From Paenibacillus sp. Root52 (GTDB lineage Bacteria; Bacillota; Bacilli; Paenibacillales; Paenibacillaceae): a stretch of DNA of 55,305 bases. The notes under the pieces are model-generated. The model was not told where the DNA came from. It searched no databases and saw nothing but the letters and a program-made list of their open reading frames with translations. Positions 7,491 to 17,800 of this stretch are shown here, piece by piece (positions within the stretch are counted from its first letter, which is position 1; the number at the start of each line of letters is the position of its first letter). The translations under genes were made by a program, and so were the position numbers. The DNA is taken from contig NZ_LMFO01000014.1 in the NCBI RefSeq assembly GCF_001426865.1, positions 1 to 55,305 on the forward strand, in the 5' to 3' direction.

Positions 7491-8180
7491 ATGATTACCA
7501 TTAGTTGTTTTCACGCTCACTATTCCAACATTGCACTTATCGAAGAAGCTCTCTCTGCCTATGCGGTTGAACTCGTACATTATGTTGATCCCGGGCTGGA
7601 TCGGCTTAAACATGATGTAGGCTTCTCGGACACAATAACGAAGGACAAAGTATCCCAAACCCTGCAATGGATTGAACGCTGCCATACCGATGCCATTCTT
7701 GTGACCTGCACCCTGTTTGCTGCTGTTCTGGAACAGGAAGCACGGGAGATTGCCATTCCTGTCATCGGCATTGATGACCCACTGTTAGCGGAGATACAGC
7801 GTGAGAACAAGGAATACATATTCGCTTTTACCAACCCGGCTACAGTTGAAGGTACGATGGCACGGGTGTATCAGGCTTTACAACAGGATTATGAGAAAGA
7901 GCCGAACTGTGTTACCGAGGTGCCTCAGCCAAAGGCCGTGTGTATTCCTGGGACGTTTCAATTGATTATGCGCGGTGACAAGGAAGGTTATCTTGCAGCA
8001 GTACGTGAAGGATTACAGTATATTGCTGGGCAGCATCCCGGCAAAACGGTAGTCGCAGCCCAATTATCCATGGCTCCTGCTGCTGCGCTTGTCCAGGCAG
8101 ACACGGGTATTGCGATCCATAGCCCTTTGGCATTGCTTGCAACGTATTTGGAGAAGAAGCTAGGCATAGCACCGCATTGA
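7491..8180 (+). CDS. Asp/Glu racemase superfamily-like protein
   Basis: A 229-residue protein with the double-lobed pattern of the Asp/Glu/hydantoin racemase superfamily. The first-lobe Cys is in ILVTCTLFAAVLE (Cys74); the expected second-lobe Cys is replaced in VVAAQLSMAPAA, where Ser occupies the place near residue 202. Loss of the second Cys suggests that it is not a classical two-Cys racemase; maleate isomerase or arylmalonate decarboxylase-like members also use different residues. A GGGGG ribosome binding site lies 10 nt before the ATG. It is a monocistronic gene with its own promoter. Superfamily likely; substrate unknown. Confidence 0.65.
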   Translation: MITISCFHAHYSNIALIEEALSAYAVELVHYVDPGLDRLKHDVGFSDTITKDKVSQTLQWIERCHTDAILVTCTLFAAVLEQEAREIAIPVIGIDDPLLAEIQRENKEYIFAFTNPATVEGTMARVYQALQQDYEKEPNCVTEVPQPKAVCIPGTFQLIMRGDKEGYLAAVREGLQYIAGQHPGKTVVAAQLSMAPAAALVQADTGIAIHSPLALLATYLEKKLGIAPH

Positions 8181-8334
8181 ATGTTGGAATGGGGAGTAGA
8201 TTAGGGCGTTAGTTTTTCGGGTTCAGCCAATAATGATTCCAGAGGTGTAATTAAGAATTTCTATTATTAATAAGGCCTTTATTAAATAATATTTTATATG
8301 TATGAGGTAAAATAAAACATATAGAATTAAATTC

Positions 8335-8368
8335 AAAAAAGAGAACGATTTAAAAATCGTTCTCTTTT
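8335..8368. terminator. Bidirectional intrinsic terminator
   Basis: A 10-bp perfect stem (GAGAACGATT / AATCGTTCTC) flanked by AAAAAA on the left and TTTT on the right, so it can work on both strands. It follows the racemase-like gene. Confidence 0.75.
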
Positions 8369-8403
8369 ACACATTTTACTTAATGAGAGAGGTGAATAAG
8401 TAA

Positions 8404-8547
8404 ATGCGATTTTTATATACTCTTATCTTGTTCCTAGTGGGTATGGGCTGTTCTGCACTTCTGCATACTGGTAATCTTAAGCTGTCCGACGGGGTCCTGT
8501 TTGTCATCGCAGGCATCCTATTTCAGATTTGGCGTAAGTTGGATTGA
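8404..8547 (+). CDS. Small membrane protein (47 aa)
   Basis: Not recognised. Two hydrophobic segments (about residues 3-20, YTLILFLVGMGCSALL, and 29-42, VLFVIAGILFQIW) separated by a short polar loop HTGNLKLSDG. A ribosome binding site AGAGGTG lies 9 nt before the ATG. It starts 36 nt after the bidirectional terminator and faces thiC tail to tail. It looks like one of the common two-helix small membrane proteins of Bacillota. Function unknown. Confidence 0.5.
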   Translation: MRFLYTLILFLVGMGCSALLHTGNLKLSDGVLFVIAGILFQIWRKLD

Positions 8548-8630
8548 ACCCAAACGTTAAGTTGAATTGGAATTCGGCCTTTCAAAACATTAATATTAAA
8601 GCTATGGAAGCCTGTCATCTCCGAATTTTA

Positions 8631-10478
<1,848 letters not shown>

Positions 10479-10690
10479 TCATTTCCATGCGGGCGCATCT
10501 AACCTGGAGACCATCCATACAAGGAGCAATGACAACCTTCCCTAGAGAGACAATATACAGTAAGACAACATACGGCAGAGAACGATTCATTCACCGAGCT
10601 CATTCGAATAGATTCCATAACCGATTCCAGCCTCGGTTCTTTCATCGAAAGTAACCCTAAAGCTAGATTCTGTCTCTGCTCACTGTATAT

Positions 10691-10720
10691 AAAAAAGCCG
10701 GTTCCCGAGGGAACCGGCTA
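10691..10720 (-). terminator. Riboswitch-controlled terminator in the thiC leader
   Basis: A perfect 10-bp stem AGCCGGTTCC / GGAACCGGCT with a CTCG loop, followed on the minus strand by six T. It lies about 95 nt downstream of the TPP aptamer and 254 nt before thiC, so it is the likely expression platform. Confidence 0.85.
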
Positions 10721-10814
10721 TGTCCATCACCAATGATGTGCCGACTACCGAACTCTAATCGAGTCCAGCCATAGGTTACATCCCATTGATGTTCATGGTT
10801 AATTGGCCGATTAC

Positions 10815-10904
10815 TTCCCTACGCTGGTATGATCCAGATCAGGTGCAAAGGGTCCAGAATCTCATGCGATTCCGTCTCAGTCCGGACAATTCGGACTCCC
10901 CTAG
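10815..10904 (-). ncRNA. TPP riboswitch (THI element)
   Basis: On the minus strand the conserved parts appear in order: GGGGAGTCC near the 5' end, GGACTGAGACGG, a variable arm, GGACCCTTTGCACCTGATCTGG (split here: GGACCC, then CCTGATCTGG), ATCATACCAGCG and TAGGGAA at the 3' end. CTGAGA and CCTGATCTGG are the pyrimidine- and pyrophosphate-sensing signatures. It precedes thiC, which is a standard TPP target. Confidence 0.95.
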
Positions 10905-10925
10905 TAACGTTAACAAGTTGCGGCA

Positions 10926-10931
10926 AGTATA
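10926..10931 (-). promoter_or_regulatory. Putative -10 box of the thiC leader promoter
   Basis: TATACT on the minus strand, 22 nt before the first aptamer base. A clear -35 box at the right distance was not seen (ATGAAT at 17 nt). The rest of 10932-11083 shows no gene. Confidence 0.35.
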
Positions 10932-11083
10932 CCGCAGTGTCATATTCAATTCATTAAGCCCCGCTTGGGCTGTCCATATCAGGATAGCTCAAACGAGAAG
11001 GAAAAACAACCTTTATGCTCCAGAATCAACAGATTCATCATGATATGCCTGTTCCTTAAGAGCGTTGTTGTTGAACACCCTCT

Positions 11084-11827
11084 TTAAGATAACATCAAGC
11101 CCATCTGAGCAGCTGCTTCCTTCAACACCGGCGCATACTCATGTAATGTCTCTTGTGATAGACGGCTGACAGGCCCTGATACAGACAATGCGGCAGCAAT
11201 TTGGCCTTTGCGATCCATAATCGGCACAGATACCGCTGCAGCCCCAGGCTCACGCTCCTCATAGCTCGTTGCATAACCATGCTCCAGAATATCCTTCATC
11301 TGCGCTAGATAGACCTTAGGATCAATAAAGACAGGCCACTCCGGCCCATTCATCAGCTCCTCACGATCCTCTTCCGTTGCAAAGGCCATCAGCACCTTAC
11401 TGGAAGCTCCTACGGATAAAGGAAGGCGCACACCAACAGGCGCTACACGCCGTATAGCCTGATCGCTCTGAACAGCTTGAATTCGAATCCGTTCACTACC
11501 ATCGCGCAAATACAAGCTAACCGTCTCCCCGAGTCGATCTCTTAGACGCTCCATCGCAGGTAGAAGAAGAATGGCAGGATCATCGCTACGGGACATGTGC
11601 GCGGAAAGCTCCCAGATCCGGATACCAAGCCGATACTTCTCAGTAGCTGCATCCCGGATGACAAATCCACGTTCCTCTAAGGTTGCCATCAGCCGGTGAA
11701 CCGTGCTTTTGTGCAGACCAATCTGGCTGGCAATCTCGGTAAGCCCCAGATCACTCCGCGTTGTGAAGCACAATAATATATCCAAGGCTCGTTCCACAGC
11801 CCTGACGGTCAACTTACGGTCTTCCAT
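11084..11827 (-). CDS. IclR family transcriptional regulator
   Basis: A 247-residue regulator. N-terminal winged HTH (about residues 8-70: AVERALDILLCF, LTEIASQIGLHKSTVHRLMATLEERGFV) and a C-terminal IclR effector-binding domain (LRDRLGETVSLYLRDG, LPLSVGASSKVLMAF, YATSYEEREPGAAAVSVPI, AALSVSGP). The start at 11827 is set by AGGAGG 9 nt upstream; the longer frame MRRLSV is the ribosome binding site. A perfect inverted repeat sits just upstream, suggesting autoregulation. IclR members often control catabolic genes, but no catabolic operon adjoins it; the flanking genes are thiC and a hydrolase on the other strand. Confidence 0.9.
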   Translation of the reverse strand: MEDRKLTVRAVERALDILLCFTTRSDLGLTEIASQIGLHKSTVHRLMATLEERGFVIRDAATEKYRLGIRIWELSAHMSRSDDPAILLLPAMERLRDRLGETVSLYLRDGSERIRIQAVQSDQAIRRVAPVGVRLPLSVGASSKVLMAFATEEDREELMNGPEWPVFIDPKVYLAQMKDILEHGYATSYEEREPGAAAVSVPIMDRKGQIAAALSVSGPVSRLSQETLHEYAPVLKEAAAQMGLMLS

Positions 11828-11845
11828 GACACTAAGCCTCCTCAT

Positions 11846-11862
11846 GTTTCATCACATGAAAC
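11846..11862. promoter_or_regulatory. Putative IclR-type operator
   Basis: A perfect inverted repeat GTTTCAT-CAC-ATGAAAC just upstream of the ribosome binding site of the IclR gene. The TTTCA/TGAAA half-sites resemble those of KdgR-like IclR regulators. Its role in autoregulation is inferred. Confidence 0.5.
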
Positions 11863-12026
11863 TTGGTTACATAAATTATATGAGAAACGATCTCATCTGT
11901 AAACTAAAAAGGGGCAAAATTCTCCTTTTTATAAGACTAAATCTCCCGCGATTTGTACACTTAGGAAATGTTAACCAGATTCTCTCGGAACTATATAACA
12001 ATTGCGTAACAAATGCTGCCAATCAA

Positions 12027-12055
12027 TTGACTTTGGTTATATAGGAACATACGAT
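12027..12055 (+). promoter_or_regulatory. Putative sigma-A promoter of the membrane hydrolase gene
   Basis: TTGACT, 17 nt, TACGAT, ending 116 nt before the start codon. The remainder of 11863-12171 holds no gene that I can support. Confidence 0.4.
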
Positions 12056-12171
12056 AAAGATATATTATGCATTTGTATCATTCGTTCCTGCGACTTAGGA
12101 ACTACGTATATGAGTTGAATGGTTCTCGTTGTTATCCTCAATTTCATCTGAACTTATAAGGAGGGGCAATC

Positions 12172-13185
12172 ATGTATTCGACATCCCAGAGCGAAGCCCC
12201 GCTGCAAACGAAAGTGTCCGATCTGCCTACTTCGTTATCGCCAAGGCTGATTCGGTTCAAGCATATTATCGTAGCGTTGCTGCTCTCCGTGGTATTTTTT
12301 CTACTCTTTTGTTTCATTGCACTACACGGTTACATTGCCTGGGTTTTATCCAACCCAACGGTAGCCCCTGTCTTCTCTAATCCGATGCAAGCGAGGAACA
12401 TGAAGTATGAAGACATTACGTTCCCTGCGGCAGATGGAAGCCGAACGATGCAGGGCTGGTATATTCCTGCCGACAAAGATGTGAATAAAACGATTATCTT
12501 CAGTCATGGCTATGGTGCCAACCGTGAGGAAACCTGGGTTCCGATGTATGACCTTGCCCATTATGCGCACCAACTTGGATTTAACGTCATTATGTTCGAT
12601 TATGGTTTTGCTTCTCAGGTAAATAAGGCTGTCGCTACAGGCGGCAAAGCGGAATCTCAACAATTGCTAGGTGCCATTCAAACGGCGAAGCAACGAGGGG
12701 CTCAAGAGCTCGTCGTCTGGGGATTCTCCATGGGTGCCGGCACAGCATTACAGACAGGCCTTCTCACTGAGGATGTCGATGCGATGATTCTGGACAGTAC
12801 CTTCTTACTTGAACCAGATACGCTGTATCACAACATTCATAATCAGATCAATCTTCCACGCCAACCTACACTTGAGATTATGAAGCTGCTGTTCCCGGTT
12901 CTGAACGGCACTGGATTACAGCAAATTCCGTATCAAGAGGTCAAAAAAGAGGATTATCCTTTCCCGATTTTCTTCATTCACGGTACGGAAGATGAGAAGG
13001 CGCCTTATCCAATCGCGGAGCTGCTCGCCGCCAATCAGACCAATGCAAATTCAGAGGAATGGATCGTGGACGGAGCCCATCATGAGTTAATTTTCCGTGA
13101 GCATCCCAAAGAATACCTGCGCCGCGTATCTACTTTCCTGAGCCATGTAACGAAGACCACCAGTGACGATCTGGACAGATATTAA
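12172..13185 (+). CDS. Membrane-anchored alpha/beta hydrolase
   Basis: A 337-residue protein with an N-terminal TM helix (about residues 28-53, HIIVALLLSVVFFLLF) and an alpha/beta hydrolase fold. Seen: the oxyanion-hole strand and HG motif IIFSHGYGANREE (about 107), the nucleophile elbow GFSMGAG (Ser near residue 187), an acid in FFIHGTEDEKAP, and the catalytic His in VDGAHHELIF. The catalytic part probably faces outside if the anchor is a signal anchor. AAGGAGGGG lies 6 nt before the ATG. It is monocistronic with its own terminator. Similar Bacillus proteins are of the YqkD/YfhR type; substrate unknown. Confidence 0.85.
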   Translation: MYSTSQSEAPLQTKVSDLPTSLSPRLIRFKHIIVALLLSVVFFLLFCFIALHGYIAWVLSNPTVAPVFSNPMQARNMKYEDITFPAADGSRTMQGWYIPADKDVNKTIIFSHGYGANREETWVPMYDLAHYAHQLGFNVIMFDYGFASQVNKAVATGGKAESQQLLGAIQTAKQRGAQELVVWGFSMGAGTALQTGLLTEDVDAMILDSTFLLEPDTLYHNIHNQINLPRQPTLEIMKLLFPVLNGTGLQQIPYQEVKKEDYPFPIFFIHGTEDEKAPYPIAELLAANQTNANSEEWIVDGAHHELIFREHPKEYLRRVSTFLSHVTKTTSDDLDRY

Positions 13186-13229
13186 CATTTATGTCCTGAA
13201 GATATAACTTCTGACTACGAACTACGTAA

Positions 13230-13254
13230 GAGCCCTTATAGGGCTCTTTTTTTG
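13230..13254 (+). terminator. Intrinsic terminator after the membrane hydrolase gene
   Basis: AGAGCCC-TTAT-AGGGCTCT followed by TTTTTT; compact and strong. Confidence 0.9.
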
Positions 13255-13401
13255 TATACATAGGACAACATCATTTATGAATATATTGATGCGATGGCTA
13301 TGCACGACATGTTCGAGGATAAAGAGACTGGGCAGTTTTAGCCTAATTTCAATGTTAAAAATGGATTCGGAATCATATCACTGATGGGAGGATGCTTGGT
13401 T

Positions 13402-14682
13402 ATGCAATGGAAAGGATATGGGCCGCTCTTACCCCTGCGTATACTCGAAGAAATTCGTTTCTGGAAAGAGCAAGAGAAAGAGCACACCCTTGTTATTCGT
13501 ACACTTGTACCTGACTTAGAGCCTGAATATGTCAAACTACTGGAGGAATGGGAGGTAGCATTTTCAAACAGTGAACACACGGCTAACCAGCTTATAAAAC
13601 AAGTATTACCCGGAACTCACTCTCCCGCCCCCTATATTCTTCGTAGCGTAGAACAGTTAGTGTCTGCGAGCATAGCGCAGTCCAGAGAGTTCATCCGGCA
13701 ACTCTATGTTTTATTGGAGCAGAGTGCTGCGGTGCAGGCCGTACCCTCTGCCAAAACCGTCATTCTACATTTCATCCGGGAATCAGAGTACTTCCTTGGT
13801 GTGTTAGATACACTTCGTGGCCCCGGACTCTTGAGAGACTCAGCAACGGATGCCCCTTTTACGCTGGACAGTCTCCTTCAATCATCCCAACGAGAAAGCG
13901 TAGAGAAGCCTGCAGCTACATCGTCTAAAGAAACCTCTAATGCTTCTGCATCTGCTACTCAGACTCAAAACTCTCCAGCAATTCACTCAGCCCCCACACA
14001 AACAAGCGATAGCACCATCACTTCCGTAGCTGCAACACCACCTGTTAAGGAGCGCCCTGTACCGATTGGCGGGCATACCTTACCACCACTGCCTTATGCG
14101 TACAACGCCTTGGAGCCACATATTGATGAGCTGACCATGCGCATTCACCATGATAAGCACCATCAATCCTATGTAGACGGATTAAATACCGCTGAGAAAA
14201 AATTAGCAGAATCCAGGAAAAAGAACAATTTCGAACTCGTAAAACACTGGGAACGGGAACTCGCCTTTAATGGGGCAGGTCATTACCTGCATACCATTTT
14301 CTGGACGATCATGAGCCCTCAGGGTGGCGGCAAACCATCCGGTATGCTGGCTGAACAGATCAAACGTGATTTTGGCAGTTATGAAGCATTCAAGAACCAA
14401 TTCACAGAAGCGGCCAATAAAGTAGAAGGCAGTGGCTGGGCTATGCTTGTCTGGAGTCCACGGGCACATCGTCTTGAAATTTTGCAAGCAGAAAAGCATC
14501 AGAACCTATCTCAATCCGACATTGTTCCGCTTCTCCCTCTGGATGTGTGGGAGCATGCGTACTATCTGAAGCACCAGAATGAACGCAAAAAATACATTGA
14601 GGATTGGTGGAAAGTCGTCTACTGGCCTGCAGTAGCTGAGCGATACGAGACGGCAAGAAAGCTACTTTGGCCACCTTATTAA
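13402..14682 (+). CDS. Two-domain superoxide dismutase: DUF2935-like N-terminus plus Fe/Mn SOD
   Basis: A 426-residue protein, twice normal SOD length. Residues 1-150 form a helical domain like DUF2935 (RILEEIRFWKEQEKEH, LLEEWEVAF, ESEYFLGVLDTL). A Ser/Thr/Ala/Pro-rich linker spans about 160-220. Residues 225-426 are an Fe/Mn superoxide dismutase: HIDELTMRIHHDKHH (first metal His), NGAGHYLHTIFWTIM (second His), [13 protein letters not shown] (Asp and third His). All four ligands are present. The ATG at 13402 has GGAGG 10 nt upstream; an upstream in-frame ATG overlaps that site. B. subtilis SodF has a shorter N-terminal extension. A canonical sodA lies at 26342. No signal peptide, so cytosolic or possibly spore-associated (inferred). 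Confidence 0.85.
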   Translation: MQWKGYGPLLPLRILEEIRFWKEQEKEHTLVIRTLVPDLEPEYVKLLEEWEVAFSNSEHTANQLIKQVLPGTHSPAPYILRSVEQLVSASIAQSREFIRQLYVLLEQSAAVQAVPSAKTVILHFIRESEYFLGVLDTLRGPGLLRDSATDAPFTLDSLLQSSQRESVEKPAATSSKETSNASASATQTQNSPAIHSAPTQTSDSTITSVAATPPVKERPVPIGGHTLPPLPYAYNALEPHIDELTMRIHHDKHHQSYVDGLNTAEKKLAESRKKNNFELVKHWERELAFNGAGHYLHTIFWTIMSPQGGGKPSGMLAEQIKRDFGSYEAFKNQFTEAANKVEGSGWAMLVWSPRAHRLEILQAEKHQNLSQSDIVPLLPLDVWEHAYYLKHQNERKKYIEDWWKVVYWPAVAERYETARKLLWPPY

Positions 14683-14798
14683 AGGCTCTTATGATTTTTA
14701 AAGTTTTTCCACTCTAAGAACGACTCCATCAGCAAGAGACAACATAAATAAATATGTCAGACCTCTTTAAGCCTGATGCTTCACAATATAAATGTAAA

Positions 14799-14839
14799 AA
14801 AGAGATATCTCCAGCCGAATGACTGAAAGATATCTCTTT
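14799..14839. terminator. Bidirectional terminator between SOD and SLH genes
   Basis: AAAGAGATATCT and AGATATCTCTTT form a 12-bp stem around a 16-nt loop, flanked by A and T runs. It serves the convergent SOD and SLH-protein genes. Confidence 0.7.
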
Positions 14840-14872
14840 GCATTATTTGAACATAACTATAAATGTAACGAT

Positions 14873-17800
14873 CTATTTGCGGATAGAAGCTGCTTCAATC
14901 GCTGCATAAGCCCAATGTGTGGCAGGTACATCCGACCACTGTCCTACTGCATCTGTTGCAACTTGAAGACCAATCAGCTTATTCAACATCGTCACGGCTT
15001 CAGCGCGAGTTATTGGCTGACTTGGACGGAACGTGCCATCTGTGTAGCCAGTAACTATTCCCGCTGAACTCAATTGTTCTACTGCCTGTTGTGCCCAATG
15101 CCCGTTTACATCGGTAAATGTTGACGGCACAGCAGTCATCAGATCAGATGTTACTAGCGGCTGTAACAGAGCAGCCATTTCTGCACGAGTAATTGCTTGA
15201 TCTGGCTTGAAGCTGCCATCGTTGTAGCCTTGAACATAACCGGATTGAGCTGCTGCTGATATAGCTGATTCTGCCCAGTGACTGGAGTTCACGTCTGTAA
15301 AACGATGACTGTCTTCCAGTGTGCTTGCTCCTGTAATACGTGTAATTAATGTTGCCATTTCTGCACGAGTTACATTACGCTCTGGTCGGAAACTTCCATC
15401 AGTATACCCTTGAATATATGGCTGAGCTTTCAAGCTGTTGTCCGTCCAGTCTTTCACTTTAACAACGGAGAACGTACTGAATTTGTTGACTTGAATCTCA
15501 ATACCCTGTTGATTATCATTGTTTATCGTAACGAGTTTACCGTGCACAAGCTCCTTCGTTCCATCGCTGTGCTCAATATATACGCCTAACTCCTCAGAAT
15601 TCACACCTGCGATCTGACTAGCCTCTACAGGCAATACGAGCGTTACAGGTCTGCTCTGCAAATTCGTTTCAATCGTCATTGGACGACCGAGAATCTGGAT
15701 ATTCGTTGTGCCTACAACTTGAGTTATTGTCTCATTGCTTTGCACTCTCGTTTGGATTTCTGAACGTTCAGTCTCTTTTTTCACCGGTACAAGACGGAAA
15801 TAAATATCATCAGTACGTCCAAGCAAGGAACTTGCCGGGATCGTAATCTTCACGTTTGGATTGGAGATAACGAGATCCACACCTTGCTCAGCCAGCATTG
15901 CTGACGATTGTGGAGAGAGATTAAGATCCCACTGCGATACTTCATCTTTGGTATCTGGAATCAAGACAACCGCCGTGTGGGAGCCTGTCCGTTTCAATTG
16001 GTCGATAATAGTTTGTGTTTTGCTCTTATCAAGCAGTAGCTCATCCTTAATCGTACCATCTGTACTCCGTGTACGACTAATTTCCAGAGAAGCGATTGTT
16101 GAAGCTTGATTCCCATTCTCCACATCCACTTTAATTACTTCTTTCTGTGGAGCTTGTGGTGTGGTAGGTGTAGGACTTGTAGTCACAGGTGCTGGTGAAG
16201 GCGATGGTGTTGGCGTTACAGGGATAGGTGTAATAACTCCCCCGCCTCCTCCATTACCTGGCGTTTCTGGATTGGATGGAGTGATGTTAATCTTCACTGA
16301 ATTAGAAATTCCATATTCCGATTCGCCGCCATCATATACAGCTTTAACAGCGAATATATATTTTTCGCCTTCTTTAAGATCTTTAATTTCCCAACTACTA
16401 TTCAAAATATAAGAAGTTACAAGTACCCATTGTGAAGGATCTGCTGGTGCTGATGAACCTTCGTACATATAGACCGAAGCTACGCCATTCATGATTGGAC
16501 CCCAAGTTAACGTAACCTTTTTATCTCCCTTTGTTGCCACTACATGCTGCGGTACAGGAAAATTCGGGTCTGGGTCTGGGTCTGGGTCTGGGTCTGGATT
16601 AGATCCACCACCATCATTACCACCACCTGTATTCTCCTCTTGTGGGATCACAACGTTAGATGCAACATAATCTGAATTCACCTCTTCAGAAGCATACGAT
16701 CTAACTGCAAATACATAAGATTCACCATTCGTCAGCCCACCGATATGTCCATCGATGTAACTGTCCGTTACATTTGTCCACAGATCTGGATCTTCAGGTG
16801 CTGCTGTTCCTTGGTACATATACACGCGATAATCTAGTTCTGGTTCTGTAGTCCATTCAATAGCAGCCTGACCATCCCCCGGTGTAGCTACTACGTTTTG
16901 TGGAAGAGGCGTTGAGTTTGCAAGCGTTGGATATCCTCGATCTCCCATGTTCTTGAGCTGACCATTCTTATCTTCTACCGCCAGGAACACACGGTACCAA
17001 GTGTTCTCGTCCAATCCTGTGAACAAGAACGACTTCTCTTCATTGGCTTCTAGATCAACATAAGATTGATTAGCCAAGGCATGTAATTTAGTATCTTCGT
17101 CAGACTGTCCTACGATTTCCCCATCATATAATTGATTGTCAAAATAAAATCTACCACCTTCATTAAGCTTCACTGTAACTTTAGATGTGGACTGAGTAAC
17201 TGTTCCATACGTAGGATATGGGTACAAATAATTTATTGTAGGATCAGGTAGCGGTGGAGTCGGTGCATACATCAGCTTGGATGACTGCAAAATCGGATAC
17301 CCGTCATTAATACGTTGTCTGAATGTCCAAACTCCATCGAAATTCCATCCACTGAAATTAGATTGTTGTTTCATCTGTTCAGTAGTAAGAGCTGTTGCAT
17401 AATCAGAACCATTCTGTTGGTTCGTACTAATTTTGTTCAAATCAAAATAATTATTGAAAATAGTCACTTGATCTGTTGAACCTTTCACTTTGCCGATGAC
17501 TGACCCTATCGTCTGATCATCAATGGGTGATGATACGCCATTAGAGAGGTCAACTGCGAGAGATGCAGCGACATAATTATTCTGAATAATTACTTGGATA
17601 TCATCATTACGACCATTTTTTCTTACTTCACCAATCAGACCTCCAATAGTCTCAGCAGAAAATTCATCCTCACCTGCGGCATAAGTTTTTACAGAACCAA
17701 CCACATAGTTATCTTCAATGGTTTGGTTTAGTTTAGACTCAGATTCATAATTAAGTTCACCAATCAAGCCGCCGACCTGATAATTACCTATCACCTGTCC

